This document shows, piece after piece, positions 1-7,162 of a DNA stretch of 64,000 nt. Origin of the DNA: Clostridia bacterium (GTDB taxonomy: Bacteria; Bacillota; Clostridia; Christensenellales; Aristaeellaceae); contig JAUMVG010000001.1 of the NCBI GenBank assembly GCA_030530315.1, positions 1 through 64,000 on the forward strand, read 5' to 3'. Within the stretch, counting starts at the first letter, position 1. Every line of letters begins with the position of its first letter. The notes under the pieces were generated by a model. That model ran no database searches, had not been told where the DNA came from, and saw nothing but the letters and a program-made list of their open reading frames with translations. Both the position numbers and the translations under genes were made by a program.

Positions 1-1
1 T

Positions 2-78
2 CTGGGTGTAGCGCAGTTTGGTAGCGTGCTTGAATGGGGTTCAAGAGGCCGGAGGTTCGAATCCTCTCACCCAGACCA
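2..78 (+). tRNA. tRNA-Pro (anticodon GGG)
   Basis: A complete cloverleaf can be folded by eye. The acceptor stem CTGGGTG (2-8) pairs with CACCCAG (68-74), followed by discriminator A and an encoded CCA (76-78). The anticodon stem CTTGA/TCAAG encloses the loop ATGGGGT, which puts GGG at the anticodon, so this is tRNA-Pro reading CCC/CCU. The TTCGAAT T-loop is present. A terminator follows directly, so the tRNA is the last or only gene of its transcript. Confidence 0.95.
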
Positions 79-81
79 TTT

Positions 82-108
82 CCCGAAGCCGAAGAGCTTC
101 GGGATTTT
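82..108 (+). terminator. Rho-independent terminator after tRNA-Pro
   Basis: The stem CCCGAAGC (82-89) pairs perfectly with GCTTCGGG (96-103) across a 6-nt loop and is followed by ATTTTC. It lies 3 nt after the CCA end of the tRNA. Confidence 0.85.
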
Positions 109-131
109 CATATGAAAAGTGGCGGCAACGC

Positions 132-160
132 TTGACACGCTACCGCCGATGCTGTACAAT
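132..160 (+). promoter_or_regulatory. Consensus promoter of the putative antitoxin RNA
   Basis: TTGACA (132-137), a 17-bp spacer and TACAAT (155-160) form a near-perfect sigma-A promoter. No open reading frame with a ribosome binding site follows before the terminator at 210-247, so its product is a short untranslated RNA of about 80 nt. Confidence 0.8.
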
Positions 161-166
161 GGTGTT

Positions 167-247
167 GTAGCAGGGAAGCATCCCGCTGTAGTGAAAACTA
201 CATCAAAACGCCTCCGAGTAGCCGCTAACTACCCGGAGGCACTTTTT
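167..247 (+). ncRNA. Putative type I antitoxin RNA
   Basis: This is the predicted transcript from the consensus promoter at 132-160 to the terminator at 210-247. Three hairpins are visible: GGGA/TCCC (173-184, extended by AGC/GCT), TGTAGT/ACTACA closed by a GAAA tetraloop (187-202), and the terminator stem. It runs convergently towards the small hydrophobic peptide gene on the minus strand and overlaps the 3' end of that mRNA at the shared terminator. This is the arrangement of Fst/par-like and TxpA/RatA-like type I toxin-antitoxin loci. The transcript ends are inferred, not observed. Confidence 0.65.
210..247. terminator. Bidirectional terminator shared by toxin mRNA and antitoxin RNA
   Basis: GCCTCCG (210-216) pairs with CGGAGGC (234-240), with an inner GTAG/CTAC extension. 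It is followed by ACTTTTT on the plus strand. On the minus strand the same stem is followed by GTTTTG, so it can stop both convergent transcripts. Confidence 0.8.
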
Positions 248-249
248 AT

Positions 250-327
250 CTAACGCTTGCCGAAGTAGATCGTCAATGCGAGACTTGCAACAGCAATCAG
301 AGCCATGAACAGATCAAGGTTCGTCAT
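250..327 (-). CDS. Small hydrophobic peptide, putative type I (holin-like) toxin
   Basis: This 25-residue peptide has an acidic/polar start (MTNLDLF), one continuous hydrophobic segment (about residues 7-22) and a basic C-terminus (GKR). That is the layout of the Firmicute holin-like toxin family (Hol-Tox, Fst/TxpA-type), which insert into the cell membrane. The start is fixed by a near-perfect Shine-Dalgarno (GGAGGTGAT, complement of 331-339) a few bases upstream. It has its own strong promoter (390-418), an SD-masking hairpin in the leader, and a convergent antisense RNA. Toxicity is inferred from this architecture and has not been shown. It could also be a plain small membrane peptide. Confidence 0.75.
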   Translation of the reverse strand: MTNLDLFMALIAVASLALTIYFGKR

Positions 328-335
328 ACCATCAC

Positions 336-361
336 CTCCCGCCTTATGTGTTCAGCGGGAG
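336..361 (-). promoter_or_regulatory. Leader inverted repeat that would mask the toxin ribosome binding site
   Basis: In the minus-strand leader, CTCCCGC (complement of 355-361) can pair with GCGGGAG (complement of 336-342). The second arm includes the GGAG of the toxin Shine-Dalgarno. Such sequestration is typical of type I toxin mRNAs, which are translated only after refolding or processing. Confidence 0.6.
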
Positions 362-389
362 TGCTTCCGGGCCATCATCCAGCGAAATG

Positions 390-418
390 ATTATACAATA
401 TGAGTAACCTATCGTCAA
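390..418 (-). promoter_or_regulatory. Promoter of the small toxin gene
   Basis: On the minus strand, TTGACG (413-418) and TATAAT (390-395) are separated by exactly 17 bp. Predicted transcription starts near 383 and gives a leader of about 55 nt containing the SD-masking hairpin. Confidence 0.8.
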
Positions 419-460
419 TCCTTTTATATAGATCAACGACTTGCCTCAGATCGGATTTAA

Positions 461-805
461 TTAATCTTGAAGCAGGTCGTTGTCTTTCAGAATCTCAGTT
501 GTTATTTCTCGAATGAAGCTTTCCAGCTCCGCTGCGCTGCGGGGCATGCGCCGCGGAGGCTTGGGCGGGGCAACGTAGTTCGGGACAAAGGGTGCGTCCA
601 GGGTGTCCGTGCGGCCCAGCAGGTAGTCCGTGGAGGTGCCCAGCGCGTCTGCGATGCGCACCAGCGTGTCCAATGCGGGAAGCTGGTCGGTGGTCTCATA
701 GCGACCGATCATCGTGCGAGCGATATCGGCCATTTCTGCCAATTCTTCCTGCGTGATACCACGTAGCACACGAACTTCACGTAGCCTTCCACTAAATACT
801 CCCAT
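461..805 (-). CDS. XRE-family helix-turn-helix repressor
   Basis: This is a 114-residue DNA-binding protein. Residues about 6-62 form a Cro/CI-type HTH, with TQEELAE at about 18-24 as helix 2 and the recognition helix before GRYE. A proline-rich linker (about 73-84) and a short acidic C-terminal helix follow. The start is the ATG at 805, preceded by GAGGTGG. An in-frame upstream ATG at 838 lacks a ribosome binding site. The gene stands alone between the toxin promoter and a divergent promoter at 881-910, so it may control itself and the divergent secreted-protein gene. Such repressors are common in integrated elements. No partner endopeptidase or phage genes are nearby. Confidence 0.85.
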   Translation of the reverse strand: MGVFSGRLREVRVLRGITQEELAEMADIARTMIGRYETTDQLPALDTLVRIADALGTSTDYLLGRTDTLDAPFVPNYVAPPKPPRRMPRSAAELESFIREITTEILKDNDLLQD

Positions 806-880
806 AGAACCACCTCTATGTTGAATAGTGTACCACAATAGGGGCAGAGTTATAAATGACTTAGAAGGTTCATAATCAAG

Positions 881-910
881 TTGACAAATCCGTTATTGTA
901 GTGCTAAAAT
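881..910 (+). promoter_or_regulatory. Promoter of the truncated secreted protein gene
   Basis: TTGACA (881-886), an 18-bp spacer and TAAAAT (905-910) lie about 95 bp upstream of the ATG at 1004 and face away from the XRE gene. Confidence 0.6.
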
Positions 911-1003
911 TGATGTATCACATTAAGTGCATGCCGATGAAGTGTATAATACTCATTATGATTTGAGCTTAATATGGTACAACAATGGATGGGAGGCGTT
1001 AGT

Positions 1004-1783
1004 ATGAGGAAGTTTATTGCAATGCTGTTGGTGATTGCGTTTGTAACAATTGGAAATGCTTTTGCGGTATCATTTGATGATTACAAAGGTGTATGGGTTG
1101 CAACAGCCGCAGAATCAAATGGTAAGGAGATTTCTCTGGATGAGACAGGGGCTGATTTCAGGGCTGAAATAGTTGGAATCAATGTGATTATCACAAGTGA
1201 GTACTTTAGGTATAATCACATGGAATTCAATTCCAGGTATAATAGCGGAGTCATAATGTGCAGGAACGACGTGGCAACCATGCGGTTTGAACTTAAGGAC
1301 GATAATACTATTTTAATGCACTATTCAAATGACGCTTTTGGAATTGATTTCAATATGACGCTTGAACGCAGCGAAAATGACGTAGCAGAAAACGAGGTAA
1401 CACCTGTTCAGGAAGCAACGCCTGCTCCAACGCCTGAACCAACTGCTACTCCGACCCCTGAGCCTGGGTATGAAACATTGCAAAAGGGTAGCAAGGGTGA
1501 GGCGGTTAAACGCTTGCAAGAGAGACTCATTGAGTTGAACTATTTGACGGGAAGCGCTGATGGAGACTTTGGCAACAAAACCAAGGAAGCTGTGGAGAAA
1601 TTCCAGAGAGCGGCAGGATTTTGCTGTGTATGTTTTGCATTCGTACCCTTGACTTTTGATCTCTATACCGTAAATGCTCATGTGGGCGAGTTGAATTGTA
1701 TTTTTCGATATACTTTGAAACTAGTTGTTTCAACTCTCTTAGAGACTTTGGATAACCATTTAAGAAGATTGCTTCGCGCTTGA
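1004..1783 (+). pseudogene. Secreted protein with peptidoglycan-binding domain, truncated by IS3 remnant
   Basis: The start at 1004 has GGGAGG 7 nt upstream. Residues 1-21 are a Sec signal peptide ending NAFA. Residues about 22-125 are an unassigned extracellular domain. A Pro/Thr/Glu-rich linker of PTPEP-type repeats follows, and then a PG_binding_1 domain starts (GSKGEAVKRLQ, later DGDFGNKTKEAVEKFQ). Homology stops around codon 205 (about 1620), where the reading frame runs into sequence antisense to a transposase. The last roughly 55 codons are therefore foreign, and the final part of the peptidoglycan-binding domain is missing. It is probably non-functional, or at best yields a protein with a damaged wall-binding domain. 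Confidence 0.75.
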
Positions 1784-2210
1784 GAGTATTGAAGAACGAT
1801 TCAGCGACAGCATTGTCGTGAGGAGTATGAGGGCGAGAATAAGAATGCTCTACCCCGAGTTCTTGGAGCTTCTGGTTAAAACTATAAGACGAAAAGCAGG
1901 AGCCGTTGTCTGTATGAATAATGAGTTCTTTTGGCTTTCTATCCTTGTAGGCGTCCATAAAAGTCCGTTTAGTAAGTTGTGTACTATTATTCCTTCCAAC
2001 ATTACTGCTCACGACCTTTCTAGAATGAAGATCAATATAGGCGCAGATATAATAATAACGATTATGTACTGACAATGGAGACGTATCGCTTACCCATATG
2101 TATGCTATCCGTACCTTTACAAGCAGTAGCGTCACCGCGATTAATAAAATTGGTGCAGAGGATGAAAAGTCCGTCAAAGAAATACTGTTGACCATGCCTT
2201 GCCGTTACCG
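1621..2210 (-). mobile_element. IS3-family transposase (OrfB) C-terminal remnant
   Basis: On the minus strand, an open frame (about 2195 down to 1640) encodes the integrase core of an IS3/IS150-type OrfB. Visible motifs are the first Asp in WVSDTS, the second in HTDNG, the Glu in AVAESFF (the DDE triad), and the terminal RPHEHLRY. The N-terminal HTH_21 part and the whole OrfA are absent, and no clear terminal inverted repeats or target duplication are seen. It is an immobile fragment. Its left edge coincides with the break in the secreted-protein gene at about 1620. Confidence 0.8.
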
Positions 2211-2257
2211 GGGCTATAAAAATGGGGGAGGCGATATCCAAAGTTGACGTCCATTAA

Positions 2258-2300
2258 TTGTACAACGCTCCCGCACGATGCGAGGGTTTTCGTTGTACAA
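2258..2300. repeat. Long imperfect palindrome
   Basis: TTGTACAACG (2258-2267) pairs exactly with CGTTGTACAA (2291-2300). An inner arm CCCGCA/TGCGAGGG pairs with one bulged base. The structure sits between the IS remnant and the hairpin at 2306-2333 and is not explained by any gene. It could be an element end, an RNA structure or a protein-binding site. Confidence 0.5.
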
Positions 2301-2305
2301 TAAAT

Positions 2306-2333
2306 GGGCCAGCGCAAAGTGGTGCGCTGGCCC
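2306..2333 (-). terminator. Strong hairpin, probable terminator of the small minus-strand gene
   Basis: GGGCCAGCGCA (2306-2316) pairs with TGCGCTGGCCC (2323-2333), an 11-bp perfect GC-rich stem. On the minus strand it is followed by ATTTATTG, a modest T-rich tract. It lies downstream of the possible small gene at 2380-2442. Confidence 0.45.
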
Positions 2334-2379
2334 TAAAAGCATGTGTTTCTGAACTGGGAATCACAGATCGATTATGAAA

Positions 2380-2442
2380 TTAATCCGGATCTGAATCGCA
2401 TACGATGGTGGAAAGCGGCACGGATTCCTTGATTTCGGGCAT
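2380..2442 (-). CDS. Possible 20-residue peptide gene
   Basis: A 21-codon frame (ATG at 2442, TAA at 2380) starts 8 nt after a perfect GGAGG (complement of 2451-2455). Upstream on the minus strand is an extended -10 (TGCTATATT) and downstream is a strong hairpin, so a complete transcription unit is plausible. The peptide is short, starts MPEIKES, has a single Cys at position 15 and ends in an Asp-rich tail. I recognise no family. It could be a signalling or precursor peptide, a leader peptide, or a chance frame. Confidence 0.35.
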   Translation of the reverse strand: MPEIKESVPLSTIVCDSDPD

Positions 2443-2623
2443 TTGCGATTCCTCCGTGTTATTAATCGGTAAAAATATAGCATTCCTATCGTAAAAATGG
2501 AATGCTTGAATTTGATGTTATGTTTCTGATTTAGCTTATTTTCGTATATCATCAAATTTAATAACAATAAATCGAATTTATGGTTTATAATGCTGCCATA
2601 GGAAGAATAAGGGGGGCGCTTTT

Positions 2624-3850
2624 ATGCTGCTGGATCGCACGGACAGGATTGAAATGCTGCTGGACCTGATCGCCTGTGACCACGATATCGCCTACTGGTG
2701 CTATGATTCAAAAAAGCAGCTCCTGGAGAGCACCTCTCCCCACGAGCGCATTTTCACGATGGTGTTCCAGCACACAGGGTACCTCGACCTGGCAAACAGC
2801 TATGCGCAGAGCGACGCCCCGATCATCGTGCAGGGCATGATGGATGTGACATGGATCATTGTGCGCCAGTTTTCCGAGGAGCACGTTCTCCAGTTCTTCC
2901 ACGTGCTGGGACCGTTTTTCAACTCGCTGACCTCTCCGGATCTGTCCACGGGCCTGCCGGACTTCATCGAAGAGCGCATCGATTCGCCCCGTTGGAAGGC
3001 GCGCTTCAACGCGGCGATGAGCGACCTGCCCGCGCTGCCCTCCCTGGTCTACAGCCGGTACGCGCTGATGCTTCACTACTGCGTCACCGGGGAGCGCCTG
3101 CACGACAGCGACTTGCTCTATCCGACCCGTCAGGAGCTTGCGCTGCTGCCGGAAACCCTCGAGGGCCAGCCGCCACGGGAGCATCTGCTCAGCCACCGCC
3201 AGCTGAACGTGCTGCTCAAGATGCTGGAGGACGGCGACATGAATTACCGCCTGTTCCTCTACAACGAGGACAACGTGCTGCCTGTGCGCAGCTATGCGGA
3301 TAATCCGCTTCAGGACGCGCGGATCGCCTGTGTCATATTCACCGCGCTGTGTACGCGCACCGCCATGAAGGGCGGGTTGACCTACGCCGTGTGTATATCG
3401 CTGGAGGACGCCTATATCCGCAGCCTCCTGCTGTGCAATACCATGGAGGCGATCACCGACACCAAGAATCAGATGTACGAGGATCTTATTCACAGGGTCT
3501 ATAAGGCGCGCCACGACCAGGGCTATTCCGCCCTGGTGCAGTGCAGCTGCGATTATATCCAGATGCACCTGTCCGAGCCCTTGAACATTGGCGTGCTCGC
3601 CGCCCGGCTGAACTATGCCAAGTAATACCTGTCCCGCAGGTTCAGGGAGGAGACGGGCATGAGCGTCAACAGCTATATCAAGAAAAAAAGAATCGAGCTG
3701 TCGCAAACGCTATTGCTCAATTCCGATGATAATATCGACGATATCGCCGTGCGCTGCGGCTTTGTCTCACGCAGCTTTTTCACAACGGCCTTCACGCGGG
3801 AATGCGGCGCGTCGCCTTTGAAATTCCGGGAAGCCAATCGGAAGGACTGA
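2624..3850 (+). pseudogene. AraC-family regulator interrupted by an in-frame TAA
   Basis: One frame runs from ATG 2624 to TGA 3850 (408 codons) and is broken only by a TAA at 3623-3625. The first 333 residues are a sensory region followed by the first HTH helix (NIGVLAARLNYAK). After the stop the same frame continues YLSRRFREETGMS and the second HTH (IDDIAVRCGFVSRSFFTTAF), the classic AraC signature. In relatives the codon before YLSRRF is a sense codon, so a single base change such as CAA or AAA to TAA would explain it. No frameshift is needed. The truncated product would lack DNA binding. A sequencing error or readthrough cannot be excluded. A promoter-like TATAAT lies at 2586-2591. Confidence 0.8.
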
Positions 3851-3902
3851 AGGGACGGCGCTCGCTGGATATGGACGGCGCCCCGGGAGAACATGGCCTT
3901 TT

Positions 3903-3933
3903 CCGGCTTGCCCCAAAGGGGCAAGCCGGTTTT
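3903..3933 (+). terminator. Rho-independent terminator after the AraC pseudogene
   Basis: A perfect 12-bp stem, CCGGCTTGCCCC (3903-3914) with GGGGCAAGCCGG (3918-3929), has an AAA loop and is followed by TTTT. From here to 4135 I see no supported gene. Confidence 0.85.
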
Positions 3934-4135
3934 GACGATCCACAGAATCGGCGAAATCACTTTGGAGCCCCGCATGGTGAGGGGCAGGAAGAAGCGCAAA
4001 TAATGTCCTATGGCCAAAGGTTGTGCTTCGAATTTTTATTTCATGTTCGATTGCCGCCAATTGCTTCATACTGAGCCAAGAAAAACGGATGTCAAACAGG
4101 TGTGGCCCCACAATGGAGCTTTCATCCGGCGCGAA

Positions 4136-5089
4136 TCACCCAACGGTGTTGACGGGACGGCCCTCGAGGAAGGCGCGGAGGTTGTCGACGGCGATGTCCA
4201 TCAGCCGCTGGCGGCTCTCCCTGGGCGCCCAACTGATGTGGGGCGTGATGAGGCAGTTCCTCGCGCCGAGCAGCGGGTTGTTCTCGCGGATGGGCTCGGT
4301 CTCCACCACGTCCACGCCCGCGTAGTAGATCTTGCCGCGCTCCAGCGCCTCCGCCACGTCGGCCTCCACGATCAGCGGGCCGCGGCTGTTGTTGATCAGG
4401 ATCACGCCGTCCTTCATCTTCGCGATGGTCTCGGAGCGGATCAGACCGCGGGTCTCAGGGAACAGCGGGCAGTGCAGGGAGATGACGTCGCTTTGGGCGA
4501 GCAGCTCGTCCAGGGAGACGTATTCGCCAATCTCCCGCCCCTCTTCGCACTCCAAGCTGTCATAGGCGAGGACGCGCATTCCCAGTGCCCGGGCGATGCG
4601 GCCCACCGCGCGCCCGATCTTCCCGAAGCCGATGATGCCCATCGTCTTGCCGGCCAGCTCGATCAGCGGGTAGTCCCAGAAGCACCAGTCCGCATTGTTT
4701 GCCCAACGGCCCGCGTGGACGGCCTGGTCGTGGTGGCCGATGTGGTGGCAGATCTCCAGCAGCAGCCCGATGGCGAACTGGGCGACGGCCTGGGTGCCGT
4801 AGGTGGGGATATTGGTCACGACGACACCGGCTGCCCGGGCCGCCTTCACGTCGACGACGTTGTAGCCGGTGGCGAGCACCCCGATATAGCGCAGGCAGGG
4901 ACAGGAGGCGATGGTCGCCGCGGTGATGGGCGTCTTGTTGGTGATGGCGATTTCGGCGTCGCCGATGCGGCTGACGATCTCCGCCTCAGGCGTCCGGTCG
5001 TACACGGTCAGCGCGCCCAGGGCCTCAAAGCCCTCCCAGCTGAGGTCGCCGGGATTCTCCGTGTAGCCGTCCAGTATGACAATCTTCAT
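4136..5089 (-). CDS. D-2-hydroxyacid dehydrogenase (D-glycerate/hydroxypyruvate type)
   Basis: A 317-residue NAD(P)-dependent dehydrogenase that should interconvert a 2-keto acid and a D-2-hydroxy acid in the cytoplasm. The Rossmann loop GFGKIG lies at about 154-159. The catalytic trio is Arg236 (NNSRG), Glu265 (ETEP) and His284 (TPHISWAP). The SWAPRESRQR ending of that motif is typical of D-glycerate dehydrogenase/hydroxypyruvate reductase members. It is last in a three-gene minus-strand operon, 13 nt after the TIM-barrel gene. The gene at 61693 encodes a close relative over its whole length. The exact substrate cannot be read from the sequence. Confidence 0.88.
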   Translation of the reverse strand: MKIVILDGYTENPGDLSWEGFEALGALTVYDRTPEAEIVSRIGDAEIAITNKTPITAATIASCPCLRYIGVLATGYNVVDVKAARAAGVVVTNIPTYGTQAVAQFAIGLLLEICHHIGHHDQAVHAGRWANNADWCFWDYPLIELAGKTMGIIGFGKIGRAVGRIARALGMRVLAYDSLECEEGREIGEYVSLDELLAQSDVISLHCPLFPETRGLIRSETIAKMKDGVILINNSRGPLIVEADVAEALERGKIYYAGVDVVETEPIRENNPLLGARNCLITPHISWAPRESRQRLMDIAVDNLRAFLEGRPVNTVG

Positions 5090-5102
5090 GGTGATAATCC
5101 TT

Positions 5103-6002
5103 TCAGTCCTCCAGCATCGCCCAGGCGCGCCGGATGACGCGCTTGGTGTTTGCCAGCACGACGTCGGCGTCCTCGTCCTCCTGGGGCTTGATCTCAATTG
5201 ACATGATGTAAGGCGCTTCGGCGCGGAAGAACCCCTCGTCGCGGAGCACGCGGAAAAAGTCTGTCAGCTCCGCCACGCCGTTGACGCTGTTTGGGAAGCC
5301 GAAGCGCGGGTGCTTGTCGCCGTAGGCCGGACAGCCGGGCGTCATCACGGCGTTCCCGATGTGGAAGTGGGTGATGTAGGGCCGCATGGCGCGCACCGCG
5401 AATTCCGGCGTCTCGTGGGTGATGGGCAGGTGGCTCAGGTCCACGACGAGGCCGAAATTGGGACACTGGCTGCGCACCTGCGCGGCAAAGGCGGCGGCCA
5501 GCGGCGCGGGCCCGATCAGCGCGCGCTTGTCCACGTCGTAGTCGAAGACTTCCATCTCAACCATCATGCCGTATTGCCGGGCGTGGCGGCACAGCGCCGT
5601 CACGGTTTTGAGGAGCTGCTCAAGGCACGCCTCCTTCGTCTCCTCCGTCCAGCGGCCGGAGAGGATGCAGACGCCCTCCGCGCCGAGCTCGCGGGCCTGG
5701 TCCGTCAGCTCGATGAGCGTCCGCTCCGCCCGGGCGCGCTCCGACTCGTCGAGGGCGTTGGGGTTGACGCCGCCCAGTATCACCGGGTGCATGCCGGCGC
5801 AGACGCCCATGTGGGCGGTTTCAAACAGCTTTCGCGCGGAAGCGCGGGCGTCGGCGCCATCGATGGGCGGAAGCTCCACGACCTCGAAGAAGTCGTCCTT
5901 CGCTAACGCGGCCAGCGAGTCCTCCAGCGCATACCGGGGCTGCGGATGGAGCATCCACTGCACCACGCCCATGCGAAAGTACTGCTCTATGGGTGCTTTC
6001 AT
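5103..6002 (-). CDS. Sugar phosphate isomerase/epimerase (xylose isomerase-like TIM barrel)
   Basis: A 299-residue AP-endonuclease-2/xylose-isomerase-like TIM barrel protein. Strands carry the acidic and histidine metal ligands expected for this family (MEVFDYD, VVDLSHLP, THFHIGN and the final SIEIKP). Members isomerise or epimerise sugars, or act as dehydratases on inositol-like polyols, using a divalent metal. It lies 26 nt after the beta-propeller gene and 13 nt before the hydroxyacid dehydrogenase, so the three probably share one transcript and act on one metabolite. The substrate is unknown. Confidence 0.8.
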   Translation of the reverse strand: MKAPIEQYFRMGVVQWMLHPQPRYALEDSLAALAKDDFFEVVELPPIDGADARASARKLFETAHMGVCAGMHPVILGGVNPNALDESERARAERTLIELTDQARELGAEGVCILSGRWTEETKEACLEQLLKTVTALCRHARQYGMMVEMEVFDYDVDKRALIGPAPLAAAFAAQVRSQCPNFGLVVDLSHLPITHETPEFAVRAMRPYITHFHIGNAVMTPGCPAYGDKHPRFGFPNSVNGVAELTDFFRVLRDEGFFRAEAPYIMSIEIKPQEDEDADVVLANTKRVIRRAWAMLED

Positions 6003-6028
6003 CTATGATTTCTCCCTTCTGACTCAAC

Positions 6029-7162
6029 TCATATGCTTCGGCAGTAGATCCGCGCGTCAAAGGAGTTGCCGATGACGATCGCGCCGCCGTCGGAGTCCTC
6101 ATCCATGCAGGCAAAATCCAGGCTTCCCCCCAGATCGTCGAAGCCGCCCTTGCCATTCAGCCGCCACAGCCGGTGGTCGATGCCGATCAGGCCGACCTTC
6201 AAGGCGCCGCCGGGCAGCTTCAGCGCGTTGACCAGCCGGTTGAACTGTCCGCCCAGGCATTCCCATTCCGCCCATTCGCCGTTCAAGGTGGGCCTTGTGA
6301 TGCGGTACAGCTTGCGATCGTAGCCCAGCGCGTAGACATCCATGCCGCCCCCGGCGTTCTGAACGCTGGCACAGCGCCCGCGCACCACGTTGCCGAGGCG
6401 CGTCCAGTCGTGCCAGCCGTTGGTGTAGTGCCGGATCGTCCAGAGCGCTCCGGCGGGGTCGCACACCAGCAGCTCGGGATAGCCCTCGCTGTTGTTGCTC
6501 AGGCAGAGCCCATAGCTGCCGACGCCGCCGATGGATTCCCACTGGGACCACAGGTCGTTGTCGTAATCCATGGTCCAGCTGTGCCAGATCGAGCCGTCGA
6601 GCCCGATGGCGAACACCTCAAGGCCGCCATAGTGGCGCTCGATGGCGAAGAACTCGGAATCGGTGTACATGTCCAGGGGCTTGAAGGACCAGGGCTGCGT
6701 GCGAATGCTGTCCGGCGACGACCAGAAGTCCCACAGCCGGCCGTCGATGCCCTGTACGAAGAGCACCACCTGTCCGTCCTTGCCGAAGCGGGCCGCAAAG
6801 AAGCGGCCGGAGGTGCTGTCGTTCTGCGTGGTCGTGAGGTTGTTGGGGGAGTACCAGTCGGTCCAAAGCGCGTTTTTGCAGGCGGACGATTGCCAGAACT
6901 TGTTCTCTCTGCCGCGCAGGAGGAGGTTCAGCTTCCCGTTGGCGTCGCGCACCGTGCAGTATTGGCGGGCCCTCGCGGAGATGTTCTGCGCGGTCCAGCC
7001 GGTCCAGCTGTCCGCGTTGAAGCGGTTCATATTGTCGCTGAGGGAGACCGCCTTGAGGGGCTGCTCTGCCAGAGGCGCGATGACGGATGGCTCCGCGGGC
7101 GGCTGGGCTGCCTGGAATCGCGCGGCAATCTCGGCGGTACGGTCAAAATACTGAGATTTCAT
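6029..7162 (-). CDS. PLL/tectonin-like beta-propeller protein (cytoplasmic)
   Basis: A 377-residue protein. After a Pro/Ala-rich N-terminus (about 1-45) it consists of about seven repeats of 42-50 residues, each carrying a DG.LW..W element and a closing W..W motif (SWTGWT, LWTDWY, LWDFWS, LWSQWE, GWHDWT, EWAEWE, LWRLNG). This matches the DUF346/tectonin or PLL-lectin propeller pattern, in which blades bind fucose or other sugars. There is no signal peptide or membrane segment, so it should be cytosolic, which is odd for a lectin. The start ATG at 7162 has GGAGG upstream. It is the first gene of an operon with a sugar isomerase and a dehydrogenase. The role could be substrate binding, scaffolding or an undescribed enzymatic activity. 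Confidence 0.7.
   Translation of the reverse strand: MKSQYFDRTAEIAARFQAAQPPAEPSVIAPLAEQPLKAVSLSDNMNRFNADSWTGWTAQNISARARQYCTVRDANGKLNLLLRGRENKFWQSSACKNALWTDWYSPNNLTTTQNDSTSGRFFAARFGKDGQVVLFVQGIDGRLWDFWSSPDSIRTQPWSFKPLDMYTDSEFFAIERHYGGLEVFAIGLDGSIWHSWTMDYDNDLWSQWESIGGVGSYGLCLSNNSEGYPELLVCDPAGALWTIRHYTNGWHDWTRLGNVVRGRCASVQNAGGGMDVYALGYDRKLYRITRPTLNGEWAEWECLGGQFNRLVNALKLPGGALKVGLIGIDHRLWRLNGKGGFDDLGGSLDFACMDEDSDGGAIVIGNSFDARIYCRSI

Noticed and set aside
1818..2072. 84-codon plus-strand frame within the IS remnant
   Set aside because: It is antisense to the transposase integrase core, which carries clear DDE motifs.
2361..2567. 68-codon minus-strand frame
   Set aside because: It has no ribosome binding site and odd composition. 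The shorter frame at 2380-2442 in another phase has a proper site instead.
3673..4111. Two overlapping minus-strand frames of 114 codons downstream of the AraC pseudogene
   Set aside because: They run through the AraC pseudogene end and the terminator at 3903-3933 and lack ribosome binding sites or recognisable domains.
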